From the NCBI GenBank assembly GCA_937915065.1, contig CALDMR010000091.1, forward strand, positions 1 to 30,518: a DNA stretch of 30,518 nucleotides, in the 5' to 3' direction. Numbering within the stretch: position 1 is the stretch's first letter; each line of letters starts with the position of its first letter. The notes under the pieces were generated by a model. It saw nothing but the letters and a program-made list of their open reading frames with translations, was not told the origin of the DNA and searched no databases. A program made the position numbers and the translations under genes. The DNA is from an uncultured Clostridia bacterium. GTDB taxonomy: Bacteria > Bacillota > Clostridia > Oscillospirales > Oscillospiraceae. This document shows positions 7,656 through 15,727 of this stretch, piece by piece.

Positions 7656-8165
7656 TTATTCATAGCGGAACAGACGGTGCAGATAGTTGAACAGCAGGAA
7701 AATGGGGATCACAAACAGCAGGGATACGGCGGCCTCCCGCCCGGCCAGGGCCAGGGCGACGAGGGGATCGGCCTGGTGGAAAACTATGAGAAACAGGATC
7801 TGCACGGCATCGATCACGCCAAAGGCCAGCAGGGCCCAGATCAGGCTGCCGAACACGCTGCGCATGACCCAGTATTTGGCCAGGATGGCCACAAACAGGG
7901 CGACGAGGAAAAAGGACAGGGTGTATACCCCGGAAAACACGCCGCCGCCGGCCAGGTCGCAGAGGAAGCCCACGAAAATGCCGAACAGGGTGCCGGGTAC
8001 CGGCCCCTCCAGGGCGGCGGCCACGGCCACCGTCATGGGCATCAGAAAGGGAACCACGCCCCACAGCGTCAGCTGATCCAGCACCAGCTGCTGCAGCAGG
8101 ATCAGCGCCAGCAGCGCGCCGGTGTAAAGGCCCCATTTGGTCATCAGTGCTTTTTTGGTAAACAT
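7656..8165 (-). CDS. mreD: Rod shape-determining protein MreD
   Basis: Small polytopic membrane protein of the elongation complex that works with MreC and the RodA/PBP2 pair. 169 residues with about five hydrophobic segments and the recurrent FGxxVGFLxDLxxGG-type region (FGIFVGFLCDLAGGGVFSG, about 61-79) that is typical of MreD. Start ATG at 8163-8165 follows a GGGAGG site at a slightly long spacing. It lies 20 bp after mreC and 9 bp before mrdA. Sequence conservation in this family is weak, so the name rests on topology, this motif and position. Confidence 0.93.
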   Translation of the reverse strand: MFTKKALMTKWGLYTGALLALILLQQLVLDQLTLWGVVPFLMPMTVAVAAALEGPVPGTLFGIFVGFLCDLAGGGVFSGVYTLSFFLVALFVAILAKYWVMRSVFGSLIWALLAFGVIDAVQILFLIVFHQADPLVALALAGREAAVSLLFVIPIFLLFNYLHRLFRYE

Positions 8166-8185
8166 AAAGCCCGCGTCGCCTCCCG

Positions 8186-9028
8186 TCAGTCCACAATGGA
8201 GAAGTCGGTGACGACGAACACTTCCGTCAGGGCGTCAAAGTCCACGGCGGGCTTCATCAGGGCATAGTCCATGGCGCCGGAGTCGTCGGTGATCACTTCC
8301 TCCACGCTGCCCACCACCAGGCCCTCGGGATAATAGCCGCCCAGGCCGGAGGTCAGCACCAGGTCGCCGTTGAGCAGGGCGCTTTCCGAGGAAATATAGT
8401 TCAGCTTCAGCCGCCCCTCGCCCATCAGGTTGAAATCGCCGGCGGCCATGGCGGCCTCGCCGGTGCGGAACACGGTGGCGCCGATCTCAAAGTCTGTGTC
8501 GATGGTGGTGAGGACGGTGGCCCAGTTGGCCCCCACTTCGGTGACCACGCCCACCAGGTAGCCCTCGGAGTTGATCACGCAGTTCTTGGGGGCGATGCCC
8601 ATGGAGGAGCCCTTGTTCAGCGTCAGGGTGCGGGTCCAGTTGCTGCTGGTGTGATCCACCACCATGGCGGATTCAAATTGCAGGTTCCGCTCCTGGGGGC
8701 GCAGGTTCAGCAGCTCCCGCAGCCGGGCGTTTTCGGCGCTGTCGGCCTGGGCCTGGCGGTTTTCCTGTTCCAGCCGGGCCACCTGCTTTTTCAGGGCCTC
8801 GTTTTCCTCTTTCAGGGCGTCGAATTCATCGGCAAACCGGATGCGCTCGTCCACCCAGCCGGTCACGGCGCTGATGCCCGCCCGGAAGGGGGCGGTGATC
8901 ACGCCGGCGGCATTTTGCAGGGGCGTGGCCACGCCGGAGCCGAAGGCGGACAGGGCGGCCATGGTCACGGTGACGATCACCGCCACCAGCAGGATCCAGA
9001 TGCCGTTTTTTGAAAAAAAGTCTTTCAT
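8186..9028 (-). CDS. mreC: Rod shape-determining protein MreC
   Basis: Extracytoplasmic scaffold of the elongation machinery that activates PBP2. 280 residues: cytoplasmic stub, one TM helix (about 10-28), a coiled coil (about 66-108, EENEALKKQVARLEQEN), then the two beta-barrel domains typical of MreC, with NCVINSEGYLVGVV and TSGLGGYYPEGLVVG as recognisable family segments. ATG at 9026-9028 has GAGGTAA upstream. It sits 24 bp after maf, with no mreB in between (see findings). Confidence 0.96.
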   Translation of the reverse strand: MKDFFSKNGIWILLVAVIVTVTMAALSAFGSGVATPLQNAAGVITAPFRAGISAVTGWVDERIRFADEFDALKEENEALKKQVARLEQENRQAQADSAENARLRELLNLRPQERNLQFESAMVVDHTSSNWTRTLTLNKGSSMGIAPKNCVINSEGYLVGVVTEVGANWATVLTTIDTDFEIGATVFRTGEAAMAAGDFNLMGEGRLKLNYISSESALLNGDLVLTSGLGGYYPEGLVVGSVEEVITDDSGAMDYALMKPAVDFDALTEVFVVTDFSIVD

Positions 9029-9052
9029 GAAAGCATTACCTCAAAGGCCGGG

Positions 9053-9631
9053 TCAGGCCAGGATCTGTACGCCGAATTTGCGCAGCATGGCGCTCAGGCG
9101 GCGCACCGGCAGGCCCACCACATTGAAATAGTCGCCGTGGATGCCCTCGATCAGCAGGGCGCCGTAGTGCTGGATGCCGTAGGCTCCGGCCTTGTCCATG
9201 GGTTCGCCGGTGCGGATATAGGCCCGGATGGTGGCCTCGTCCAGGGGGGCGAAGCGCACCCGGGTGGATTCGGCGCCGGTCAGCGTGCGGTTGCCCTGGG
9301 CCACGGTCACGCCGGTGCACACCAGGTGCTCCCGTCCGGAGAGGGCGGAAAGCATGGCAAAGGCGTCGTCCTCGTCCCGGGGCTTGCCCAGCCGCCGGTC
9401 GTCCAGAAATACCATGGTGTCGGCGGTGATGACAATGTCCTCCGGCGCCACCATGTTGGCGGCGGCAAAGGCTTTGGTGTTGGAAATGTATTGAACGATA
9501 TCCTCCGGCGCGGTGACGGAGGGGGGATAGGTCTCGTCGGCGTCCACGCTGATGACCGTGTGGGGCAGGCCCATGCGGTCCAGCAGTTCCCGCCGCCGGG
9601 GGGATTTGGAGGCTAAAACGATTTTGGCCAT
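9053..9631 (-). CDS. maf: Maf/YhdE family nucleoside triphosphate pyrophosphatase
   Basis: House-cleaning pyrophosphatase that hydrolyses non-canonical or pyrimidine nucleotides such as dTTP/UTP. 192 residues. It begins MAKIVLASKSPRRRELL, which holds the SxSPRR substrate loop, and continues with DADETYPP, ITADTMVFLDDRRLGKP and GAYGIQHYGALLIEGI, all family hallmarks. AAGGAG lies about 11 bases before the ATG. It is placed between the U32 gene and mreC, the usual maf-mre linkage in Firmicutes. The longer frame through the same region (9036-10373) is a Gly/Arg/Pro-rich shadow. Confidence 0.96.
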   Translation of the reverse strand: MAKIVLASKSPRRRELLDRMGLPHTVISVDADETYPPSVTAPEDIVQYISNTKAFAAANMVAPEDIVITADTMVFLDDRRLGKPRDEDDAFAMLSALSGREHLVCTGVTVAQGNRTLTGAESTRVRFAPLDEATIRAYIRTGEPMDKAGAYGIQHYGALLIEGIHGDYFNVVGLPVRRLSAMLRKFGVQILA

Positions 9632-9651
9632 AGGGGCAGAACTCCTTTTGG

Positions 9652-9679
9652 GGCGGCCATCGGCCGCCGGGAATTTTTT
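9652..9679 (+). terminator. Stem-loop plus T tract between the U32 gene and maf
   Basis: GGCGGCC ATC GGCCGCC (9652-9668) followed by GGGAA and TTTTTT on the plus strand. It has terminator shape only in the plus direction, where no gene ends, so it may instead be an mRNA processing or stability hairpin in the minus-strand operon or block antisense transcription. Confidence 0.4.
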
Positions 9680-9721
9680 GTGTGCCGGCGGGGAGTCCGG
9701 CGGGGCAGGGGGATTCCCCGG

Positions 9722-11800
9722 TTATTCCACGCCGCGGTAAAACAGGCCGCGGGTGAACTGTTTGGGCTGCCAGGTGCCGCCGCCTGTATAGCGGCGCAGG
9801 ATGGCTGCGCACTCGGCGGGGGATTCGGTGGTGAAGCGCAGCCGGGCGTAGCGCAGGCCCAGGCGGCGGTAGTCCGCCTTGTCCGCCAGGAACAGGGGCA
9901 CGCAGTTTTCGATTTCGCTGCGGCAGCCGAACACGGGCAGCACGGGGAATTCGGCCCCGGTGCGGTCTTTCAGCCGCCCCGGCCCTTCGCCGCAGTGGCA
10001 CTGACCCCGGCCGTCCTGGTTCAGGCAGTTTTCGGTGATCATCAGGGGCAGCCGGCCGTAAACGATGGCCTCCGTGGGCAGGGGCTTTTCCAGATCCCGG
10101 ATCTGCTCCATGCGCAGCTCGAAGGACACGGCGGCGGAAACCAGGCCCGTTTCCTTCAAAAAGCGGAGGGTCTCGCTGTTGGCTGCGTTCAGAGCCCAGT
10201 CCCCGGCCAGGGGCAGGCCCGCGTCCGCCGCCAGGGCAAAGTGGCCCAGGTTGGACAGGGCAGCGCCCGCCGCTCCCGCATCCCGGGCGTGGCGCAGCAT
10301 GGCGCCCAGCTTTTCCCGCTCTGCTTCCCGGTAGATCCGGGGCAGCACCGCCCACAGGGAGGCCCCGGCGCACAGGGACAGATCCATGGCCCCCAGCTTT
10401 TCAATGGGAAAATAGATGCGTTCGGGGGCCAGGGCCAGCAGCTCCTCCGAGATCTGGGCCGGATCTTCCACGGATACGGTCAGCAGGGGGGCGGCGGGAT
10501 CATTGATGCTGCCGGCGGGCGGGGTATAGGTTCCGGCGCGGCGCTGGGGCGGCGCGGCGCGGCGCTCCAGCAGCTGCTCCAGCGCGTCCCGCCGCAGGGC
10601 GTTGATGGCCGCGGCGGGCAGGGCCAGGCCCTCGTCCAGCTCCACGCGGATGCTTTCGGGGGTGAACAGGGTGCCGCCGGTTTTTTTCAGCCGGTCTTTC
10701 AGTTCTTCCGCGGTCAGGGGGCGGCTGCGGGCCTCTTCCGGCACGGGGCCGGTCACATCGGCCCGGCTGCCGGCAAAGTCCAGCACCGTCAGGCGGCTGG
10801 GCTGCCCCCGGCGGAGGGTCAGCTCCATCTGCACGCCGGCCCGGCAGTTCTCCCGGTGTTCATAGCTTTCCCGGGCCGCGGCAAACAGCTGCTTCGGCTC
10901 GGGGGTGTTTTCCCGGCGCACGCCGAACATCTGCTGCCCCGTGCGGCCGGCGAAGTATCCGTCGGTAAACCCGCCCCGGGAAAAGGCGGCGGCCAGCTCC
11001 AGCTTTTCGGCGGCGGTGGCGGCGCGCTTCTGGCGCAGCAGATCGGCATAGATCCGGGTGACCACCGCCACATATTCCGGCCGCTTCATGCGGCCCTCCA
11101 GCTTCAGGCAGGCCACGCCCAGATCCAGCAGTTCCGGGATGTGGTCGGCCAGGCTCATGTCCTTCAGGCTCAGGGGATAGGGGTTGCGGCTGGTGCCCAG
11201 GGTGTAGGGCAGGCGGCAGGGCTGGGCGCAGGTGCCCCGGTTGCCGCTGCGCCCGCCGATCAGGGCGCTCATGGCGCACTGGCCGGAATAGCACATGCAG
11301 TGAGCCCCGTGGACAAACACTTCCGTTTCCAGCCCGTCGATGGCGCATACGGCGGCGATCTCCTCCCGGGTCATTTCCCGGGACAGCACCACCCGGGACA
11401 GGCCCAAGGCCTTGGCGGCCAGGGCGCCGTCGGTATTGTGGACGGTCATCTGGGTGCTGGCGTGGAGGGGCAGATCCGGGGCCACGGCCCGGGCCATTTG
11501 CAGCACGCCCAGATCCTGCACCAGCAGGGCGTCCACGCCGATCTCGTTGGCCAGGGCCACCACCCGGGCGGCGTCGGCCAGTTCCCGGTCGAACAGCAGG
11601 GTGTTCAGCGTCAGGTAGACCCGCACATCCCGGGCCCGGCAATAGGCCACGGCGGCGCGGAATTCCTCTTCGGTGAAGTTTTTGGCATTGCGCCGGGCGT
11701 TGAAGTCGCCATACCCCAGGTACACGGCATCGGCCCCGTTCTGCACGGCGGCGCGCAGGGCTTCAAAACTGCCGGCGGGGGCCAGAAGCTCCGCCGCCAT
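9722..11800 (-). CDS. U32 peptidase family protein (RlhA/YdcP-like, with DUF3656)
   Basis: 692 residues, the long form of the family: a U32 TIM-barrel-like N-terminal half (LLAPAGSFEALRAAVQNGAD...) and a DUF3656-type C-terminal half. The U32 signature with clustered cysteines is at about 165-196 (HGAHCMCYSGQC, then RGTCAQPCR). Long members include E. coli RlhA, needed for 5-hydroxycytidine at 23S rRNA position 2501; relatives TrhP/TrhO hydroxylate tRNA uridine. An RNA hydroxylation role is therefore more likely than collagenase activity, but the exact target is not deducible. Its ATG overlaps the zapA stop by one base (TGATG), implying translational coupling. Confidence 0.9.
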   Translation of the reverse strand: MAAELLAPAGSFEALRAAVQNGADAVYLGYGDFNARRNAKNFTEEEFRAAVAYCRARDVRVYLTLNTLLFDRELADAARVVALANEIGVDALLVQDLGVLQMARAVAPDLPLHASTQMTVHNTDGALAAKALGLSRVVLSREMTREEIAAVCAIDGLETEVFVHGAHCMCYSGQCAMSALIGGRSGNRGTCAQPCRLPYTLGTSRNPYPLSLKDMSLADHIPELLDLGVACLKLEGRMKRPEYVAVVTRIYADLLRQKRAATAAEKLELAAAFSRGGFTDGYFAGRTGQQMFGVRRENTPEPKQLFAAARESYEHRENCRAGVQMELTLRRGQPSRLTVLDFAGSRADVTGPVPEEARSRPLTAEELKDRLKKTGGTLFTPESIRVELDEGLALPAAAINALRRDALEQLLERRAAPPQRRAGTYTPPAGSINDPAAPLLTVSVEDPAQISEELLALAPERIYFPIEKLGAMDLSLCAGASLWAVLPRIYREAEREKLGAMLRHARDAGAAGAALSNLGHFALAADAGLPLAGDWALNAANSETLRFLKETGLVSAAVSFELRMEQIRDLEKPLPTEAIVYGRLPLMITENCLNQDGRGQCHCGEGPGRLKDRTGAEFPVLPVFGCRSEIENCVPLFLADKADYRRLGLRYARLRFTTESPAECAAILRRYTGGGTWQPKQFTRGLFYRGVE

Positions 11801-12114
11801 CAGCGCTGGTTCTGCAGCTTGAAGATCTCGCGCTTCAGTTCGGAGATCTCGTTTTTGCTGCGGGAGGCTTCGTCCAGATATTCCTTCAGCTGGGAGCGCA
11901 GGTTTTCTGCGATCTCCAGGGCTTTGAACAGCTCGTCGGCAATATTGGCGGCGGTGAGCACGGCGGCGTCGGTCTGGCCGGCCTTGGTGGCTTCCAGGGT
12001 TTCGGTCATTTTCTGATCCACATAGGCCGCCACCCGCTCCACATAGGTGCTGTCCTCCTCCGCTACGAAGGTGTATTCATTTCCGCAAATGGTAACCGTG
12101 ACACGATGATCCAT
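11800..12114 (-). CDS. zapA: Cell division protein ZapA
   Basis: Cytoplasmic FtsZ-ring stabiliser. 104 residues: the N-terminal beta-hairpin domain (MDHRVTVTICGNEYTFVAEE) and YVERVAAYVDQKM are the usual ZapA pattern, then a long C-terminal helix (about 60-104) predicted to form the tetrameric coiled coil. First gene of its operon, with a clear promoter upstream; AGGAGCTG lies before the ATG at 12112-12114. The stop overlaps the next gene's start. Confidence 0.93.
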   Translation of the reverse strand: MDHRVTVTICGNEYTFVAEEDSTYVERVAAYVDQKMTETLEATKAGQTDAAVLTAANIADELFKALEIAENLRSQLKEYLDEASRSKNEISELKREIFKLQNQR

Positions 12115-12170
12115 AGTAACAGCTCCTGTCTTTTTCTGTAATCATAGATAAATTTGCCTATTTTAATTCT

Positions 12171-12184
12171 ATTATAGTATACCA
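12171..12184 (-). promoter_or_regulatory. Predicted extended -10 promoter of the zapA operon
   Basis: The minus strand reads TGG-TATACT-ATAAT across 12171-12184: an extended -10 (TGN TATACT) overlapping a TATAAT. No convincing -35 box is seen at 17 bp, as is common for extended -10 promoters. The leader to zapA would be about 50 bases and AT-rich. Confidence 0.55.
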
Positions 12185-12284
12185 CAAGGACACCCGGGGG
12201 AAAAGCCTTTTTCCGCCATCGTTTACAGATGATTCACAAAAAAGGGCCGGCGGCGGGGCGAAAAAGAAAATGGGCGGTTACCGG

Positions 12285-12313
12285 TTGTCGAACGGGCTGT
12301 TTTCGTGTACAAT
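12285..12313 (+). promoter_or_regulatory. Predicted promoter of the dnaD-dnaI pair
   Basis: TTGTCG (12285-12290), 17-bp spacer, TACAAT (12308-12313). Transcription would start near 12320, about 30 bases before the ATG at 12351, which rules out the longer in-frame start at 12270. The promoter is divergent from that of zapA, about 100 bp away. Confidence 0.75.
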
Positions 12314-12350
12314 ACCCTATGAGATTGGATGCAAGGGAGGCGGATCTGCC

Positions 12351-13316
12351 ATGGGTTATACGCTCCGGCTGAAAGAGAGCGACAGCGTGACGCTGCCGCG
12401 GGCCGATGTGCGCTCGCTGCTGCGCTGCGGCAGCGGCGGTGCGGCGCTGCTGTACCTGTACCTGGCCGAGGGCGGCCAGGGGGAGGACACGGCCATCTGC
12501 CGCGCCCTGCACTGGGACAGGGCGGCTTTGGACGAGGCCGAAGGGCAGCTTCAGGCCCTGGGCCTGCTGGGGGAGCGGACGGAAGCGGCCCCGGCGCTGG
12601 AAGCTCCCGAACGGGCCTGCCCCGAATACAGCCGCCGGGATATCGCGGCGGCCCTGGAAAAGAACGGGGACTTTGCGGCCCTGCGCAAGGCGGTGCAGGA
12701 CAAACTGAACAAACCCCTGACGGAGAAGGACGACGGCATGCTCCTGGGCCTTTACAATTTCCTGGGCCTGCCGTCGGATGTGATCTATCTGTTGGTGTGC
12801 CACTGCGTGGAGCGCACGGAGCGGCGCTACGGCCGTCACCGCCGGCCCACGGTGCGGCAGATCGAAAAGGAGGGCTACCGCTGGGCCCGCCTGGGCCTGA
12901 TGACCCAGGAACTGGCGGGAGAATATCTGAAAGAATATGCCCGCAAGCAGGAGCTGGTGCCCGCGCTGATGGCCGCCCTCCAGCTGGGCGACCGTCCGCC
13001 GGTGAGCCGGGAGCTGGAATTTCTGGAGCGCTGGATCGACTGGGGCTTCGGCCCCGAGGCCGTGGCCGTGGCATACGAGAAAACCGTGTTCAAATGCGGG
13101 CGGCTGGAGTGGAAATATCTCAACGGCATCCTGCGGGATTGGGATAAAAAGGGGCTGCACACCGGCGAAGAGATCGCCGCCGGAGACAAGCTGCCGCCCA
13201 AGGAGCGGGCCGCGGGCCGCAGCGCCGCCCGGAAGAAGGATGAGGAGCGGGCCGCCGCCGTGCAGGAGAGCGCGGACTGGATGGACGCCTATCTGAAACA
13301 GATGGAAACCATGTGA
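12351..13316 (+). CDS. DnaD-domain replication initiation protein
   Basis: Primosome protein that in B. subtilis binds DnaA and remodels origin or restart DNA before helicase loading. 321 residues from the ATG at 12351, preceded by GGGAGG. The N-terminal part (about 1-100) looks like the winged-helix DnaD/DnaB module; the C-terminal DnaD domain (about 190-285) ends in the family motif YLNGILRDWDKKGLHT, equivalent to the YIDAILRNWKKQGI-type motif. A Lys/Arg/Ala-rich tail with a short C-terminal helix follows. It is 13 bp before a DnaI-like ATPase gene; this pairing supports a helicase-loading role. DnaD versus DnaB family cannot be settled by eye. Confidence 0.88.
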   Translation: MGYTLRLKESDSVTLPRADVRSLLRCGSGGAALLYLYLAEGGQGEDTAICRALHWDRAALDEAEGQLQALGLLGERTEAAPALEAPERACPEYSRRDIAAALEKNGDFAALRKAVQDKLNKPLTEKDDGMLLGLYNFLGLPSDVIYLLVCHCVERTERRYGRHRRPTVRQIEKEGYRWARLGLMTQELAGEYLKEYARKQELVPALMAALQLGDRPPVSRELEFLERWIDWGFGPEAVAVAYEKTVFKCGRLEWKYLNGILRDWDKKGLHTGEEIAAGDKLPPKERAAGRSAARKKDEERAAAVQESADWMDAYLKQMETM

Positions 13317-13329
13317 GGAGGGCCGGTAA

Positions 13330-14346
13330 ATGGCATACGACGGCAAGATCCTGGCCCGGGCCAGGGAGCGCTATGAAAGCGACCGGTATCAGCACGAGGC
13401 GGAGTTCCGCCGCCGGCGGGAGGAGATCTACCGCCGCGCGCCCCGCCTGGCGGAGATCGACGGGGCCCTGCGGGGCACCATGCGGCGGGTCATCGCCGCG
13501 GCCCTGCGCCACGGCACAGACCCCACGGCGGCGGTGGAGCAGCAGAAGAAGGAAAACGCCGCCCTGCAGGCCGAGCGGGCCCAGCTGCTGGAAGCGGCGG
13601 GCTACGGGCCGGAGGAGCTGACGCTGCAGCCCCGGTGCAGCCAGTGCGGCGACACGGGCTACGGCCCCGGCGGCGAGCTGTGCGCCTGCCTGAAACAGTA
13701 TTATATTGAAGAGCAGAACCGGGAGCTGTCCAAGCTGCTGAACATCGGCAGCCAGAGTTTCGACACCTTCCGGCCGGAGTATTACCCCCGGGATTACCGG
13801 GCCGACTGCGGCAAGGTGCCCTACGAGCATATGCAGAAGGTATTCCAGACCTGCCGGCAGTATGCCGCCCACTTCGGGCGGCCGGGCATGGTGAAAAACC
13901 TGCTGCTCACCGGCGCGCCGGGCCTGGGGAAAACCTTCCTGTCGGCCTGCATTGCCCGGGAGGTATCCGCCCGGGGCTTCTCCGTGGTGTACGACACCGC
14001 GGCCCATGTGTTTGCCCAGTTTGAGCTGCGGAAGTTCCGCCGGGGCAGCGAGGAGGAAGTGGAGGAGGCCGAGGCCGATGTGCGCCGCTATCTGGCCTGC
14101 GACCTTTTGATCGTGGACGACCTGGGCACGGAACTGACCACCCCCTTTGTGCAGGACGCCCTGTACCAGCTGGTCAACAGCCGCATTGTGGCGGAAAAGC
14201 GGACGGTGATGAATTCCAATCTGACCCGGCAGGAGCTGTATCAGCGCTATCTGCCCCAGATCGCTTCCCGCCTCACCGGCGAATACCGGGAGCTGGGCTT
14301 TGTGGGCGACGACATCCGAAAATTGAAACAGCAGAGCGGCCTTTGA
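13330..14346 (+). CDS. DnaI/DnaC-type helicase loader AAA+ ATPase
   Basis: Loads the replicative helicase onto DNA. 338 residues. N-terminal helical, Arg/Glu-rich helicase-binding region (1-95); a cysteine cluster CSQCGDTGYGPGGELCAC (103-120) like the zinc-binding N-domain of DnaI; Walker A GAPGLGKT (195-202); Walker B LLIVDDLGTE (259-268); sensor-1 region TVMNSNLT; and a final Arg-rich helix (SRLTGEYRELGF). GAGGAGGG lies just before the ATG. It is the second gene of a two-gene unit with the DnaD-domain gene. The AAA+ fold is also found in IstB transposition helpers, but the cysteine N-domain and neighbour favour the loader. Confidence 0.92.
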   Translation: MAYDGKILARARERYESDRYQHEAEFRRRREEIYRRAPRLAEIDGALRGTMRRVIAAALRHGTDPTAAVEQQKKENAALQAERAQLLEAAGYGPEELTLQPRCSQCGDTGYGPGGELCACLKQYYIEEQNRELSKLLNIGSQSFDTFRPEYYPRDYRADCGKVPYEHMQKVFQTCRQYAAHFGRPGMVKNLLLTGAPGLGKTFLSACIAREVSARGFSVVYDTAAHVFAQFELRKFRRGSEEEVEEAEADVRRYLACDLLIVDDLGTELTTPFVQDALYQLVNSRIVAEKRTVMNSNLTRQELYQRYLPQIASRLTGEYRELGFVGDDIRKLKQQSGL

Positions 14347-14383
14347 GCCATCTGAACAGAAAAAAAGCAGGACGGAAAGGGCG

Positions 14384-15094
14384 TTACAGGGCGGGCAGTT
14401 CCCTGGCCCAGGACAGCACGTCCGTCAGGGAACCCTGGGGATAGCGATCCGTGGGGAGGTTGGCCTCGTTTTCCAGATGATCGGTCACCAGGAACACGTC
14501 CAGGCCCAGCTGGGCCGCGGACATATCGTCGGAGGGGTTGTTGCCCACCATGCGGCAGGTTTCGGGGGATTTTTCCACAGTGCGGAGGATCTCCCGGTAG
14601 TATCCCGGGTCCGGCTTGCAGAAGGTGGAGTTGTTGTAGGTGGTCACCAGGGAAAAGTCCTCGGGCCGCAGATCCACCCAGTTCAGCCGGGTGCGCACCC
14701 CCTCCGGCGGGAACAGGGGATTGGTGGCCAGCACCAGGGTATAGCCCTTGTGCTGCAAGGTGTCCACGATCTGCCGGGACAGGGGGGTGGGGGTGGTCAC
14801 GGCGCGGATCTCGTCAAATTCCGCGGTGTAAAAGGAGGGAATGGAATCCCGGATGGGGGTGGTGTCGCCCAGCAGGGCGGCAAAGGACTGCCAGAAGCGC
14901 TCTTCGTTGGTGCAGGCGCCGTCGTTTTGCACCATGGCGGCGGTACCGGCCCACAGGGCCTTGACGATCAGATCCTTGTCATAGCCGCAGGGCACATAGC
15001 GGCGGCAGAGCTGGGTCACATAGGCGCGGATAAAGTCGTTTTGCTCCATGGGGAGCAGGGTGCCGTCCAGGTCGAATAAAATGGTATCAAGCAT
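14384..15094 (-). CDS. HAD-superfamily phosphatase
   Basis: 236-residue haloacid-dehalogenase-type hydrolase. Motif I FDLDGT with nucleophile D8 and acid/base D10, a helical cap at about 16-90, motif II ATN (about 124), motif III lysine in FCKPDPGYY, and motif IV MVGNNPSDDMSAA. It should dephosphorylate a small metabolite; the substrate is unknown. Its ATG lies inside the last codons of the ogt gene (8-bp overlap) with GGAGAA upstream, so the two are co-transcribed. It converges on the DnaI gene with 37 bp between, in which no hairpin terminator is seen. Confidence 0.9.
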   Translation of the reverse strand: MLDTILFDLDGTLLPMEQNDFIRAYVTQLCRRYVPCGYDKDLIVKALWAGTAAMVQNDGACTNEERFWQSFAALLGDTTPIRDSIPSFYTAEFDEIRAVTTPTPLSRQIVDTLQHKGYTLVLATNPLFPPEGVRTRLNWVDLRPEDFSLVTTYNNSTFCKPDPGYYREILRTVEKSPETCRMVGNNPSDDMSAAQLGLDVFLVTDHLENEANLPTDRYPQGSLTDVLSWARELPAL

Positions 15095-15539
15095 AGCGGT
15101 TCTCCAGATTCAGTAAAAATTTTTTGATCTCCGGGCCGGGAGCATAGCCGCCGGGGGCGCCGTCGGCGCGGATCACGCGGTGGCAGGGGATCAGGATGGG
15201 CAGGGGATTTTTCCCGTTAGCCGTGCCGGCGGCCCGGCAGGCGCCGCCGTGGCCCGCCAGGGCGGCCAGCTGGGCATAGGAACGGGTCTGGCCGTAGGGG
15301 ATGGTTTCCAGGGCCCGCCAGATGTCCCGCTGGAAGGGGGTGCCCGCCGGGGCCAGGGGCAGGTCGAAAACGCGGCGCTTTCCCGAGAAATATTCCGCCA
15401 GCTCCGCGGCGGCCCGGCGCAGCAGGGCCGTTTCGCCGCTGGCAGGGGCCGCCGGGCCGAAGGACAGGCGCACCAGGGCCCCTTCCTCCGCCCAAAGGGT
15501 CAGCACCCCCAGGGGGGATGGGATTGCCATACAGTCCAT
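15087..15539 (-). CDS. ogt: Methylated-DNA--protein-cysteine methyltransferase
   Basis: Suicide repair enzyme that moves the methyl group of O6-methylguanine (and O4-methylthymine) to its own cysteine. 150 residues, short for the family because the N-terminal domain is reduced. The active-site motif IPCHRVI (118-123, Cys119) is intact, as are FQRDIWRALETIPYGQTRSY and GTANGKNPLPI upstream of it. The ATG at 15537-15539 has a GGCGGGA site. It has its own promoter and overlaps the downstream HAD gene by 8 bp. Confidence 0.95.
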   Translation of the reverse strand: MDCMAIPSPLGVLTLWAEEGALVRLSFGPAAPASGETALLRRAAAELAEYFSGKRRVFDLPLAPAGTPFQRDIWRALETIPYGQTRSYAQLAALAGHGGACRAAGTANGKNPLPILIPCHRVIRADGAPGGYAPGPEIKKFLLNLENRYA

Positions 15540-15565
15540 GATCCCGCCTCCCGCCGTTTTTTCTT

Positions 15566-15594
15566 AGTGTAGCGGAAACGGGGGGATTTGTAAA
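15566..15594 (-). promoter_or_regulatory. Predicted promoter of ogt
   Basis: On the minus strand TTTACA (15589-15594), 17-bp spacer, TACACT (15566-15571), followed after about 25 bases by the ogt ATG. The rest of 15595-15727 holds the noc leader; the only -10-like element seen there in the plus direction is TATAGT near 15680, without a good -35 box. Confidence 0.65.
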
Positions 15595-15727
15595 TGGACA
15601 GGGGCCGGCTTTTTGTCAAAGGCGGGCAAAAATTTTTCTGCCGCCAGGGTTCGCCCCCCTTTGCGCCGGGCCTGTCCTATAGTAAGGGCGGAGGCATCTA
15701 AATTTTGTACACAGGAGATGGGAGCCT

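Noticed and set aside
9036..10373. 445-codon minus-strand frame over maf and the U32 gene
   Set aside because: Gly/Arg/Pro-rich shadow caused by high GC; the maf and U32 frames fit known families.
9680..12016. 778-codon plus-strand frame opposite the U32 gene
   Set aside because: Antisense shadow with Gly/Gln/Ala-rich composition; U32 signature is on the other strand.
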